Below are positions 1 to 8,156 of a DNA stretch of 64,000 bases, piece by piece. Source of the DNA: CAYRWM01 sp964428055 (GTDB lineage: Bacteria > Bacillota > Clostridia > Christensenellales > Christensenellaceae); NCBI GenBank assembly GCA_964428055.1, contig CAYRWM010000002.1, positions 1-64,000 of the forward strand, written 5' to 3'. The stretch's first letter is position 1. Each line of letters begins with the position of its first letter. Under the pieces are notes generated by a model, which saw only the letters and a program-made list of their open reading frames with translations, did not search any database and had not been told where the DNA came from. Position numbers and translations under genes: made by a program.

Positions 1-1449
1 AAAGATAATGATAAAAACCTCGAGGCAACCGAGACAGCGGCAAAAAAAGGTGACAAGACTTCCAGAGGCACGAAGGCTGCTGTAGCTGTAGTCTGTGCGG
101 CTTCTATTATCTGCGTTCCTTTCTTCGCTGCATCGGGAGCTAATGTATCCGAACAGGCAAAGGTAGCTGAAGCAGATATGCAGGTTGAAAAGACACTTGT
201 TGCCGAAGCTGAGCCCAGCGTTGAAGAAGCTCCTATAGAGGTGACGGAGCTTTCAAACAGCCTGACAGCTCAGGAACTGGCCGACAAGATAGTTGTTAAC
301 ACTGTTGGCGTTTCCTATACCGAAAAAACTCCGGCAGTTCCCGAAGAAGAGCCGGCTGAAGAACCTGCTGAAGAGGAAGATAAAGACAAAGAGGAAGAAA
401 AAGAAGAAAAGAAGGTCAACGAGGATGACGCTTCCGAGAATACAAAAGAAGATGAGCCGCTTAAAGAGTATGCTCTCGGCGACAGGCACACGTACGTTGC
501 CAAGATACAGGCAAGGCTCATGGAACTCAATTATATGGAAGACGACTCCCCCACCAATTACTTCGGTCCTCTCACCTCTCAGGCTATATCTTATTTCCAG
601 AGAAAGAACGGTCTTTCAATGACCGGCGTTGCAGATCAGAAGACACTGAAAGTTCTCTTCTCATCAGATGCAAAGGTATACAGCGCAACACAGGGAGCAA
701 GAGGCGATGATATCAAGCTCATACAGGAAAGGCTGAATGAGCTCGGATACACATGTAAGGCTGACGGATATCTCGGTGCAAAGACAAAAGCTGCCATAAT
801 GGCGTTCCAGGAAAACAACGGTCTTACGGTCGACGGAACTGTAGGTTCTCATACAAGAGAAGTCCTATTCTCGTCCAGTGCGAAGAAAGCAACCAAGAAA
901 ACCACTACAGATCAGAAGACCGAAGAGAAGAAGACTGAGGAAAAGGCTACTGAACAGAAGACCGACAATCAGTCAACAGATAATAAGTCTGATGACAAAA
1001 AACAGGAAGAAAAGAAGGAAGAGACTCCTAAGAGCAATGAACTTCAGGGAGACAACTCAAATGCTCCGAGTCCCAACTCTTCAAAGGTCGAAGCCTTAAT
1101 AAGTGCTGCGGAAGCCTTGCTCGGCAAACCATATGTTTACGGCGGCAAGGGCCCCGATGAATTCGACTGCTCCGGTTTCGTATACTATGCCTTAAATCAG
1201 AGCGGGTTCAAGATCAGTTATATGACTTCAGGCGGATGGGCGAACAGCGGCTATGCCACCATATACGGCATGAGCAATCTTAAGCGCGGTGATATAGTAT
1301 GCTTCAAGGGTCACGTAGGCATATGCCTCGGCGGCGATGACATGATTGATGCTTCGACAGCCAAGGGTCAGATAAGAAAGTTCTACGGAATATCCGGGAA
1401 CAAATACTGGCAGGAACACTTCATCTGCGGCAAGAGACCTCTAGTATAA
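1..1449 (+). CDS. NlpC/P60 peptidoglycan hydrolase with two peptidoglycan-binding domains (5' partial)
   Basis: The reading frame is open from base 1, so the start lies outside the window; the ATG at 178 is internal. Before that ATG the frame encodes a basic stretch and a hydrophobic segment (about bases 70-130, AAVAVVCAASIICVPFFAA), which is a signal peptide or anchor. Then come an acidic E/K-rich linker, two tandem PG_binding_1-like repeats (about bases 475-660 and 685-860), a second low-complexity K/E/T/D linker, and a C-terminal NlpC/P60 domain from about 1080. The catalytic Cys is in FDCSGFVYYAL and the His in GHVGICLGG. The family cleaves D-Glu-diamino-acid bonds in wall stem peptides outside the membrane. 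The repeats should anchor it to peptidoglycan. Family assignment is firm; the specific bond cleaved is inferred. Confidence 0.9.
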   Translation, partial: KDNDKNLEATETAAKKGDKTSRGTKAAVAVVCAASIICVPFFAASGANVSEQAKVAEADMQVEKTLVAEAEPSVEEAPIEVTELSNSLTAQELADKIVVNTVGVSYTEKTPAVPEEEPAEEPAEEEDKDKEEEKEEKKVNEDDASENTKEDEPLKEYALGDRHTYVAKIQARLMELNYMEDDSPTNYFGPLTSQAISYFQRKNGLSMTGVADQKTLKVLFSSDAKVYSATQGARGDDIKLIQERLNELGYTCKADGYLGAKTKAAIMAFQENNGLTVDGTVGSHTREVLFSSSAKKATKKTTTDQKTEEKKTEEKATEQKTDNQSTDNKSDDKKQEEKKEETPKSNELQGDNSNAPSPNSSKVEALISAAEALLGKPYVYGGKGPDEFDCSGFVYYALNQSGFKISYMTSGGWANSGYATIYGMSNLKRGDIVCFKGHVGICLGGDDMIDASTAKGQIRKFYGISGNKYWQEHFICGKRPLV

Positions 1450-1460
1450 ATAAGAGTTCT

Positions 1461-1495
1461 AAAAAGGGCGTTACCTTGTAGGTAACGCCCTTTTT
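1461..1495 (+). terminator. Intrinsic terminator after the NlpC/P60 gene
   Basis: A perfect 15-bp stem (aaaaagggcgttacc with ggtaacgcccttttt) has a 5-nt loop and ends in a T run, starting 11 bases after the stop codon. This is a textbook Rho-independent terminator. Confidence 0.93.
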
Positions 1496-1497
1496 GA

Positions 1498-1526
1498 TTG
1501 ACAAAGAATATTTACAAAAGCATAAT
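1498..1526 (+). promoter_or_regulatory. SigA-type promoter for the PfkB kinase gene
   Basis: TTGACA (1498-1503), a 17-bp spacer and CATAAT (1521-1526) lie directly after the upstream terminator. The start codon at 1566 follows an AAGGAG ribosome site at 1551-1556. The kinase is therefore a single-gene transcription unit. Confidence 0.8.
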
Positions 1527-1565
1527 TAAAATAACATCAAAAGTGCAAACAAGGAGATACTCATT

Positions 1566-2732
1566 ATGTATGATGCTATAAGTGCAGGTCATGTCTGCCT
1601 CGATATGACCCCGGTATTTTTCAAAGAGAGTGGCGGAATTAAGGAAATATTCGTGGGCGGCAAGCTGACGAATATAGGTGAGATGAAAATGACCATCGGC
1701 GGAAGCATCTCTAACACCGGTGTTGCATTAAACAAACTCGGCCTCGACGCCCCCATCATGGGTAAAGTCGGCAAGGATCAGATAGGCGGAATGATAAGCG
1801 ATATAGCTGCTTCCAGCGGAGTCAATGTAAATCACATGATGGAATCCGAGGGTGACAGCAGTTCTTACACCATAGTCCTTGCGCCTTACGGAGTAGACCG
1901 CATGTTCCTGCATGAACCCGGGGCCAACAACACATTCACCTCAGACGATGTATCTGACGAAATTCTGAGCAATACAAAACTGTTCCACTTCGGTTATCCG
2001 ACACTCATGAAGAAGATGTATGAGAACTGCGGTGCAGAAACGGTAAAGCTCTTCAAAAGAGCAAAAGAAAATGGATGCACTACTTCCCTGGATCTTACGC
2101 TCCCCGATCCTTCATCCGAATGCGGAAAACTTGATTGGGAAGCCATTTTAAGCGATCTTTTGCCCTATACCGATGTTTTCCTTCCCAGCATAGAGGAAAT
2201 AGTCTATATGCTTGATAAAGCTGAATACGGCAGATTAAAGGCTATTAATGACGATATACTTGAGAACATCTCTATAGAATACATATCCGGGCTTGGAAAC
2301 AGAATAATAGAAATGGGCTGCAGGATCGTAGTTCTCAAGTGCGGAACTCTCGGATACTATGTAAAAACAGCCGGTAAGGACACCCTTAAGAAAATGGGAA
2401 GAGCTACCCCATCCGATCTTGATCAGTGGGCTGATAAAGAACTCTTTTCAGGTATATTCAAAATTGATGAAGTCAAATCTGCAACAGGTGCGGGTGACAC
2501 CAGCATAGCAGCTTTTCTGACATCGATAATAAAAGGCTACAGCCTCGAAAAAGCTGTGACTCTTGCATGCGCCACAGGAGCGCTCTGCTGCACGGCATAC
2601 GGTTCCACAGAAGCACTCATGCCGATTGAGGACATCTGGGCCAAGGTCGAATCCGGCTGGGAACGCAGACCTGTCGACAGGGATACATACGATTTCAGAC
2701 TGAATGAAGAGTTCGGGCTCTATGAGAGATGA
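1566..2732 (+). CDS. PfkB-family carbohydrate kinase
   Basis: A cytoplasmic ATP-dependent sugar or nucleoside kinase of the ribokinase/PfkB superfamily, 388 residues. The N-terminal glycine-rich substrate region reads GGSISNTGVALNKLG, followed by GKVGKDQIGGMI. The C-terminal ATP/anion-hole signature SATGAGDTSIAAFL contains the catalytic Asp of GAGD. At 388 residues it is longer than ribokinase (about 310), with additional sequence around residues 215-290. The sugar cannot be read from the sequence. It has its own promoter and terminators on both sides and faces rpiB (ribose-5-phosphate isomerase B) convergently, which is suggestive but not proof of a pentose substrate. Confidence 0.88.
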   Translation: MYDAISAGHVCLDMTPVFFKESGGIKEIFVGGKLTNIGEMKMTIGGSISNTGVALNKLGLDAPIMGKVGKDQIGGMISDIAASSGVNVNHMMESEGDSSSYTIVLAPYGVDRMFLHEPGANNTFTSDDVSDEILSNTKLFHFGYPTLMKKMYENCGAETVKLFKRAKENGCTTSLDLTLPDPSSECGKLDWEAILSDLLPYTDVFLPSIEEIVYMLDKAEYGRLKAINDDILENISIEYISGLGNRIIEMGCRIVVLKCGTLGYYVKTAGKDTLKKMGRATPSDLDQWADKELFSGIFKIDEVKSATGAGDTSIAAFLTSIIKGYSLEKAVTLACATGALCCTAYGSTEALMPIEDIWAKVESGWERRPVDRDTYDFRLNEEFGLYER

Positions 2733-2752
2733 TCGATAGATAAAACGATATT

Positions 2753-2789
2753 AAAAAAGAGCTTTCCGTATTAATGGAAAGCTCTTTTA
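2753..2789. terminator. Bidirectional terminator between the sugar kinase and rpiB
   Basis: The arms aaagagctttcc (2756-2767) and ggaaagctcttt pair around an 8-nt loop. An A run lies on one side and a T run on the other, so the hairpin can stop both convergent transcripts. Confidence 0.88.
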
Positions 2790-2800
2790 TTATCTGTAAC

Positions 2801-3253
2801 TTACTTTGAGAATTCTTCTGCTATCTCATCAATGAGCTCCAGCCTGTGTACATGTCTGGGATCATTTGAGAAAGGCTCATTCAGGAAGGCATCCACTATC
2901 TCCAGCGCGAGCCCCGGACCTGTCACCCTCGCTCCAAGCGACATCATATTGCTGTCATTATGAGCTCTCGTGAGTTTTGCCGAATAAACATCGGTCAGAC
3001 GGGCGCATCTTATACCGGGAACCTTGTTAGCCGCATAGCTTATGCCTATGCCTGTACCGCATACAAGCACACCGAAATCGGCTTCCCCGTCTTTCACACA
3101 GATAGCTGCTTTTCTGCCGAAAACCGGATAGTCCACAGAATCGCTACTGTAGGTACCGCAGTCGATCACCTCATATCCTTTTTCGATAAGGTGCTGTTTT
3201 ACTGTCTCTTTAAGCTCAAATCCGCCGTGGTCAGCGCCTAATGCTATCTTCAC
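2801..3253 (-). CDS. rpiB: Ribose-5-phosphate isomerase B
   Basis: Interconverts ribulose-5-phosphate and ribose-5-phosphate in the non-oxidative pentose phosphate pathway, or acts on an allose or galactose 6-phosphate. Its 150 residues match the RpiB/LacAB family length. Visible motifs are ALGADHGGFELKE at the N terminus, DYPVFG, the catalytic-Cys loop VCGTGIGISYAANK, and HNDSNMMSLGAR. The start is GTG at 3253 with GGAG about 11 bases upstream, inside the end of the phosphatase gene. It is the last gene of the DUF1385-prmC-prfA-tsaC-phosphatase operon, a position that matches ywlF of Bacillus subtilis. Confidence 0.93.
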   Translation of the reverse strand: MKIALGADHGGFELKETVKQHLIEKGYEVIDCGTYSSDSVDYPVFGRKAAICVKDGEADFGVLVCGTGIGISYAANKVPGIRCARLTDVYSAKLTRAHNDSNMMSLGARVTGPGLALEIVDAFLNEPFSNDPRHVHRLELIDEIAEEFSK

Positions 3254-3260
3254 TTTTATT

Positions 3261-3761
3261 CTACTCCTCTGCTTCCTTCAAGTCCCTTTCAAGTCTGCCA
3301 ACAAGCAGATCGGAAGTCTCCTTTAACTGATTCAAGCATTCCTTGTAAGCATCAATATCATCATCAAACGGATCCAAAACCGAATACTTGTCCTCAGTCT
3401 GTTCTCCATCTATGCCGTCAGCGTATGCTATAAGCAGATGCATCTTCTCTACCTCATCCGGAGCTATCGCTTCCATCTGCTCATACACGATGCTGTCGAC
3501 AGCAAGTATAATATCCTGTTTTTCAGCGAGTTCCTCAGTGAACTGGCGGGCCTTGTGTCTGTCTATCGGTAGACCTGCCTCCTCCATCACTTCTATCGCT
3601 TCCCTGGTAGCCTCGGCTCCCTCACAGGCAAACGTTCCTGCGGAAGTTACCTTTACACGACCATCAAGGATGCTACTTCGCCCTACAGCGTCGTCAAGTA
3701 CTTCTTCCGCCATTGCACTCCTGCAAGTGTTACCGGTACAAACGACTAAAATATTAACCAA
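3261..3761 (-). CDS. Low-molecular-weight phosphatase, YwlE-like (probable protein-arginine phosphatase)
   Basis: A 166-residue cytoplasmic phosphatase of the LMW-PTP fold. The P-loop near the N terminus is VCTGNTCRSAMAEEVL (CX5R), and the general-acid loop DPFDDD is in the C-terminal part. The Thr just before the second Cys of the P-loop (CTGNTCR) is the residue known in B. subtilis YwlE to select phosphoarginine over phosphotyrosine. Position between a Sua5/TsaC gene and rpiB also matches ywlC-ywlE-ywlF. The TTG start at 3761 has GGAGG 7-8 bases upstream and overlaps the tsaC end by 8 bases. No McsB kinase is in the window, so arginine specificity remains an inference. Confidence 0.85.
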   Translation of the reverse strand: MVNILVVCTGNTCRSAMAEEVLDDAVGRSSILDGRVKVTSAGTFACEGAEATREAIEVMEEAGLPIDRHKARQFTEELAEKQDIILAVDSIVYEQMEAIAPDEVEKMHLLIAYADGIDGEQTEDKYSVLDPFDDDIDAYKECLNQLKETSDLLVGRLERDLKEAEE

Positions 3762-4803
3762 TATTTTCCTCCTTCGGCACGATTGTTACGTTGTGCCCAG
3801 CTGCACGGATTATCCTGTTCATTACTGCCAAACCTTCATCCTCGTTGGATACGCCGTGAAACAGTATTTTCTTTATGCCTTCCGAGTCCGCTTCCCTGAG
3901 CGCAGCAAACAGCGTTCTGGCCGCTGCAGCATGATCCTTTCCAAGGCTACGGACCCTCTTTCCTGTATATAATCTTTTCTGTCCTTCCAGACAGAAAACT
4001 ATACTTTCTGCATCATAATCATTATATCTTATATCGATTTCCTTAGCAACAGACATTTCGTCGCCGACGAAGACCTCGACCTCCGCTTTGGGTGCGTAAT
4101 GCTTGTACTTCATCCCCGGAGATGCAGGCTTTTCCTCAATGACATCACCGAGGACCGCATCGTGTATCTCGACCCTGCCTGCTATATCCTTTATCATCTC
4201 GGCTGTTATGCCGCCGGGTCTCAGGATTACGGGCCTGTCGCCCTTGAACATGCATACCGTAGACTCGACACCGACAGTACACCTGCCGCCGTCCACTATG
4301 AGCGGTATCTTTCCCATGAGATCCTCTTTTACATGCGCCGCGGATGTAGGACTCGGCCTGCCCGAACTGTTGGCGCTCGGAGCGGCAATGAATCTTCCGC
4401 TCTTCAAGATAAGATCATGCGCGAATGCATTCGACGGGAATCTTATAGCGACAGTATCAAGACCTGCGGTCACTATATCCGGCACGCACGGTCTTTTTTT
4501 AAGGATCACAGTAAAAGGTCCAGGCCAGAAATCCTCTGTGAGCTCTTTTGCTATATCAGGTATATCAAAGGCCAGTTCATCTATCTGGTCTTTGTCGCAG
4601 ATATGTACTATGAGCGGATTGTCCTGAGGCCTCCCCTTTGCTTTAAAGATATCCTCAACAGCCCTTGCATTGAAAGCATCTGCACCGAGCCCGTACACGG
4701 TCTCAGTCGGGAATGCGACCAGTCCGCCTTCCCTTATGATTTCTGATGCCGTATCAAGAGCAAGATCATATTCGCTCTGTATATCTATTATCTTTGTTTC
4801 CAT
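3754..4803 (-). CDS. tsaC: L-threonylcarbamoyladenylate synthase, Sua5/TsaC type
   Basis: Makes threonylcarbamoyl-AMP from Thr, bicarbonate and ATP for the universal t6A37 modification of ANN-decoding tRNAs. The YrdC domain is N-terminal, with VAFPTETVYGLGADA, the KGRPQDNPL phosphate-binding region and APSANSSGRPSPTSA. A C-terminal Sua5 domain brings it to 349 residues, the long form. A longer frame begins at 4839 inside prfA, but the ATG at 4803 has AGAGGA at good distance, formed by the last codons of prfA, and begins just after the prfA stop. That start also gives the usual N terminus. Confidence 0.93.
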   Translation of the reverse strand: METKIIDIQSEYDLALDTASEIIREGGLVAFPTETVYGLGADAFNARAVEDIFKAKGRPQDNPLIVHICDKDQIDELAFDIPDIAKELTEDFWPGPFTVILKKRPCVPDIVTAGLDTVAIRFPSNAFAHDLILKSGRFIAAPSANSSGRPSPTSAAHVKEDLMGKIPLIVDGGRCTVGVESTVCMFKGDRPVILRPGGITAEMIKDIAGRVEIHDAVLGDVIEEKPASPGMKYKHYAPKAEVEVFVGDEMSVAKEIDIRYNDYDAESIVFCLEGQKRLYTGKRVRSLGKDHAAAARTLFAALREADSEGIKKILFHGVSNEDEGLAVMNRIIRAAGHNVTIVPKEENIG

Positions 4804-4804
4804 A

Positions 4805-5872
4805 TCATTCCTCTGCCTTGAGGGCTCTCTGCCTCTCATCTAGCGTCAGAGCATCTATTATCTCGTCCATATCACCGTCCAGAAACGCTTCAAGCTTGTA
4901 TAGGGTAAGTCCGATCCTGTGATCGGTAACACGCCCCTGCGGGAAATTATACGTCCTTATACGCTCAGATCTGTCACCGCTGCCTATCTGGCTCTTTCTG
5001 TCGTTTGCGTATTTGGCTTCCTCTTCTTCCTTCTTCGCGGCATAGAGTCTGGAAGCCAGGACCTTCATGCACTTATCCTTATTTTTCAGCTGGGACTTCT
5101 CATCCTGGCACGTAGCCACGATACCCGTCGGGATATGAGTGATTCTGACAGCGGAGTCCGTTGTATTGACGCACTGACCGCCGTGTCCGCCTGCTCTGAA
5201 AACATCGATCCTGAGGTCATTCGGATTTATCTCGATATCGACTTCCTCAGCTTCGGGGAGCACAGCGACAGTTGCAGCCGAAGTATGGATTCGCCCGCCG
5301 GATTCCGTCTCGGGAATCCTCTGTACCCTGTGCACTCCGCTCTCGTATTTCAGCCTGGAATACGCCCCTTTGCCTGAGATATTGATTATTATCTCCTTTA
5401 CTCCTCCGAGCTCCGTTATGTTGGATGACATGACCTCAGATGTAAAACCCTTTCTCTCTGCGTATCTGTTGTACATGCGCAGCAGATCGCCTCCGAATAG
5501 AGCCGCCTCATCACCGCCCGTGCCTGCTCTTATCTCAAGTATGACGTTCTTGTCGTCGTTCTTGTCCTTGGGTATGAGCATTATCTTAAGCTTTTCAATA
5601 TCCTCTTCCTTTTCAGCCTGTGCAGACGCGAGCTCTTCCTTCGCGAGTTCGGCAAGTTCCGGATCTCCTCCGTCTCTTATGATCTCCTCACTCTCGGTAA
5701 TGGAAGAATCAAGTTCCAGAAGCCTGTCATATAGCGACACGATTTCAGAAAGCGAAGCGTGCTCCTGTGCAGTCTCTTTGTACAGAGCCTGGTTTCCTAT
5801 GACACCCGGATCACTTAGTTTTGATTCCAGTTCCTTAAAATGTTCTTTTATGGCATTTAACTTTTCGTACAT
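4805..5872 (-). CDS. prfA: Peptide chain release factor 1
   Basis: Recognises UAA and UAG stop codons and triggers peptide release on the ribosome. At 355 residues it is normal length. The stop-codon recognition tripeptide is PET (in [14 protein letters not shown]), which fits the PxT of RF1 rather than the SPF of RF2. The catalytic GGQ sits in [18 protein letters not shown]; PrmC methylates its Gln. It overlaps prmC by 16 bases, so the substrate and its modifying enzyme are translationally coupled. Confidence 0.97.
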   Translation of the reverse strand: MYEKLNAIKEHFKELESKLSDPGVIGNQALYKETAQEHASLSEIVSLYDRLLELDSSITESEEIIRDGGDPELAELAKEELASAQAEKEEDIEKLKIMLIPKDKNDDKNVILEIRAGTGGDEAALFGGDLLRMYNRYAERKGFTSEVMSSNITELGGVKEIIINISGKGAYSRLKYESGVHRVQRIPETESGGRIHTSAATVAVLPEAEEVDIEINPNDLRIDVFRAGGHGGQCVNTTDSAVRITHIPTGIVATCQDEKSQLKNKDKCMKVLASRLYAAKKEEEEAKYANDRKSQIGSGDRSERIRTYNFPQGRVTDHRIGLTLYKLEAFLDGDMDEIIDALTLDERQRALKAEE

Positions 5873-6690
5873 ACTATCACCCTCGGGATACCGTTCAGAT
5901 CGTTTACGCTTCGAATGTCAGTATACCCGTTATCTTCCAGTAATTGTTTTACCGCATCTTCCTGCCCGTATCCGATCTCCAGAAGAAGATGTCCGCCTCT
6001 TTTAAGATAACCGCCTGCATCGCCGGCTATCCTCTCATAATACCTGAGCCCGCCGAGAAGAGCTGATGAAGGTTCATAATCTCTGACCTGGATATCAAGC
6101 CTTTTGTATTCCTCATCTGTTACATAGGGCGGATTGGATACGATCATATCAAATCTATCTTCTATATCGCTGAAAAGATCACTCTGCACTTGCTTTATAT
6201 CACTTACGCCGAGCCTTTCGGAATTAACGCCGGCGACTTCAAGAGCACCCTCACTCACATCGGACATAGTCACATTTATATCAGCATTTTTCCTAAGAGA
6301 GATACCTATGCAGCCGCTGCCGCAGCAAAGATCGAGAATATTTTTGGCTCCGGTTTTGTTTATGATATCCAGAGCCTCCGATACTATTATCTCTGTATCG
6401 TATCTGGGTATCAGTACTCTTTCATCCACATAAAAGGATAATCCGTAGAAATGCTTTTCACCGATTATATATGCAAGAGGCCTGCCGGACCTGCGCTCTC
6501 GTATCACAGCATCACAGTCAAATGAAGCCTCTTCATCAAATTTCGAAATAAGATCACCGGAGCTGCAGGCAGCAAAGTGACAAATGACCTCTCTCGCCTC
6601 TGCCTCACTTTCCGGAAGATACATATCCTCAAAAGCGTGCCTTAGGCGAGAATACGCTTCCCTGTTATTCATCTTCTCCGGATCCGTCAC
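5857..6690 (-). CDS. prmC: Release factor glutamine N5-methyltransferase
   Basis: SAM-dependent class I methyltransferase that methylates the GGQ glutamine of release factors. An N-terminal helical domain is followed by the SAM motif [15 protein letters not shown] and the signature [11 protein letters not shown], whose NPPY binds the target amide. It is 277 residues from the GTG at 6690. An alternative ATG at 6672, preceded closely by GGAG, would remove six residues; neither site is ideal, so the exact start is uncertain. It overlaps the DUF1385 gene upstream and prfA downstream. Confidence 0.94.
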   Translation of the reverse strand: MTDPEKMNNREAYSRLRHAFEDMYLPESEAEAREVICHFAACSSGDLISKFDEEASFDCDAVIRERRSGRPLAYIIGEKHFYGLSFYVDERVLIPRYDTEIIVSEALDIINKTGAKNILDLCCGSGCIGISLRKNADINVTMSDVSEGALEVAGVNSERLGVSDIKQVQSDLFSDIEDRFDMIVSNPPYVTDEEYKRLDIQVRDYEPSSALLGGLRYYERIAGDAGGYLKRGGHLLLEIGYGQEDAVKQLLEDNGYTDIRSVNDLNGIPRVIVCTKS

Positions 6691-7669
6691 TTGTATTATC
6701 TTCAGGATTCATCCTTGAAAAAGCGATCCTCTTGGCTTCGATCTCTTCGTCAGTATGCTCGTCCTCTGCAATAAAGAAAGCAAGGAGTGCAGCTTCGACC
6801 ATAGTATCGTCAGGCTCCCTCGTGGTCATTGCCTGAAGGGCCATGCCGGGCTTTCTGAGTGCCCTCGTAAAACCGTTCTCATATTTGGCAACCAGTTTCA
6901 AGACCTCATAGGCTACGCCCGATACTACGGGAAGAAGAGCGATCCTGACGCCTACTCTTGCGAGTGGATTATCCTGCCATCCGAAAAGAGCGAATACCAG
7001 TATGGATATAATCATAACTATCAGAAGGTAGCTCGTGCCGCATCTGGGATGTCTTGTCGTGAACTTCTGGGCATTCTCAACATCCATTGGCATATCATGC
7101 TCATAGCAGTTTATGACCTTATGCTCAGCTCCGTGATATGAGAACAGTCTCTTTATATCAGGCATAAGAGTTATACAGGACATATATATAAAGAATATAG
7201 CGAGTCTTATGAGACCCTCCGTCAGATTCTTTAGAAAATCATTTGCTATATACGGCTCCAAAAAGCCGGTCAAAACATTCGGCACAACAAAAAACAGGAC
7301 GACTGCGAGCACAAGAGCAATCACAACAGCAAAGAACATCGTAACATCCATGACATCCTTGCCCGTCTTCTTTGCTACGAATTCCTCAGCCTTATTGGGC
7401 TTCAGTTCCTCCTCTGCGAGTTCCTCATCGTAGAGTCTCACTGCATCAGTTATCGTCTTTACACCAAGATAGAGCATCTCTATGAATGAGAGAAACCCTC
7501 TTATGACCGGTATCCTGAAAAATACATTGCGTTCAGTTGCCGGTTTGTTTTTTGTCTTCTGTACGGCCATCTCGCCGCTCTCTCGTCTGACCGCTATACC
7601 CGTGCATGTAGGCGATCTCATCATTACGCCTTCAAGCACGCCCTGGCCGCCGATACTGCTTATCTTCAT
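6665..7669 (-). CDS. DUF1385 (YqhQ-like) membrane protein
   Basis: A 334-residue membrane protein of the DUF1385 family, whose biochemical role is not established. The N terminus MKISSIGGQGVLEGVMMRS and the region GAEHKVINCYEHD...TRHPRCGTSYLL are conserved family features. The His, Glu and Cys residues in that second region look like a metal site. Hydrophobic segments occur at about residues 110-135, 155-175, 210-230 and 235-255. It has AAAGGAG before its ATG and is the first gene of the operon running to rpiB, overlapping prmC by 26 bases. Conserved linkage to prfA and rpmE in clostridia suggests a housekeeping role. Confidence 0.85.
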   Translation of the reverse strand: MKISSIGGQGVLEGVMMRSPTCTGIAVRRESGEMAVQKTKNKPATERNVFFRIPVIRGFLSFIEMLYLGVKTITDAVRLYDEELAEEELKPNKAEEFVAKKTGKDVMDVTMFFAVVIALVLAVVLFFVVPNVLTGFLEPYIANDFLKNLTEGLIRLAIFFIYMSCITLMPDIKRLFSYHGAEHKVINCYEHDMPMDVENAQKFTTRHPRCGTSYLLIVMIISILVFALFGWQDNPLARVGVRIALLPVVSGVAYEVLKLVAKYENGFTRALRKPGMALQAMTTREPDDTMVEAALLAFFIAEDEHTDEEIEAKRIAFSRMNPEDNTSDGSGEDE

Positions 7670-7708
7670 AAGCTGTTATCTCCTTTAAGGCATTAAAACC
7701 TTATGATT

Positions 7709-7746
7709 AAAATAAACAAAAAGCAGACCGCATAATCACGGTCTGC
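7709..7746 (-). terminator. Intrinsic terminator after rpmE
   Basis: An 8-bp GC-rich stem, gcagaccg (7723-7730) and cggtctgc (7739-7746), is followed on the minus strand by a T-rich tract (TTTTTTGTTTATTTT). It separates rpmE from the DUF1385 operon. Confidence 0.85.
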
Positions 7747-7811
7747 ATAAAAGCAAAATACTTTTTTTGTTTGACCGTTCTTTTACAATAAGAAATCGTA
7801 AAAAAACGATG

Positions 7812-8012
7812 CTACTTCAAGTTATATCTCTTCTTGAAGCGGTCTACACGTCCGCCTGTATCAACAAGCTTCTGTCTTCCTGTGAAGAACGGATGACATT
7901 TTGAACAAATATCAACCTTTAACTCTTTCTTTGTGGATCCGGTAACGAATTCATTACCGCAGGCGCACCTCACAGTGCATTCACCATACTCGGGATGTAT
8001 ACCGTCTTTCAT
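7812..8012 (-). CDS. rpmE: 50S ribosomal protein L31, zinc-binding form
   Basis: A structural protein of the large ribosomal subunit, 66 residues. Four Cys (CACG...CSKC) form the zinc site of the C+ L31 type, and the C terminus [21 protein letters not shown] is typical. The C+ form is the one expected under zinc sufficiency. It is transcribed alone from a clear promoter and ends at a terminator. Confidence 0.97.
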   Translation of the reverse strand: MKDGIHPEYGECTVRCACGNEFVTGSTKKELKVDICSKCHPFFTGRQKLVDTGGRVDRFKKRYNLK

Positions 8013-8058
8013 AGTGCTTCACCCTTTCCTAATAATGATCTCAAAAAATAGCATTTAT

Positions 8059-8087
8059 ATTGTATCAGTATGCGGTAAAAAATGCAA
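8059..8087 (-). promoter_or_regulatory. Promoter for rpmE
   Basis: On the minus strand, TTGCAT (8082-8087), a 17-bp spacer and TACAAT (8059-8064) with a TGA extension just before the -10 form a good SigA promoter 46 bases upstream of the rpmE ATG. Confidence 0.75.
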
Positions 8088-8141
8088 ATACTATTTTATA
8101 TTTATTTATACGGCAATTTTAGGGGCTTTAAGAGGCTTAAG

Positions 8142-8150
8142 TGATATAAT
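8142..8150 (+). promoter_or_regulatory. Extended -10 promoter abutting the acyltransferase start codon
   Basis: TGATATAAT (8142-8150) is a perfect extended -10 element. The hexamer ends 6 bases before the ATG at 8157, so the expected transcription start falls on or next to the start codon. No convincing -35 and no ribosome site at normal distance are present. Confidence 0.55.
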
Positions 8151-8156
8151 AGCCGT

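Noticed and set aside
178..180. ATG at 178 as the start of the wall hydrolase
   Set aside because: The frame is open to base 1 and encodes a signal peptide-like segment before this Met.
253..622. Open frames inside the E/K-rich linker of the wall hydrolase
   Set aside because: These are low-complexity shadows of the gaa/aag-rich coding strand, without ribosome sites.
4099..5377. Long plus-strand frames opposite tsaC and prfA
   Set aside because: They lie antisense to well-recognised genes and show no recognisable motif or ribosome site.
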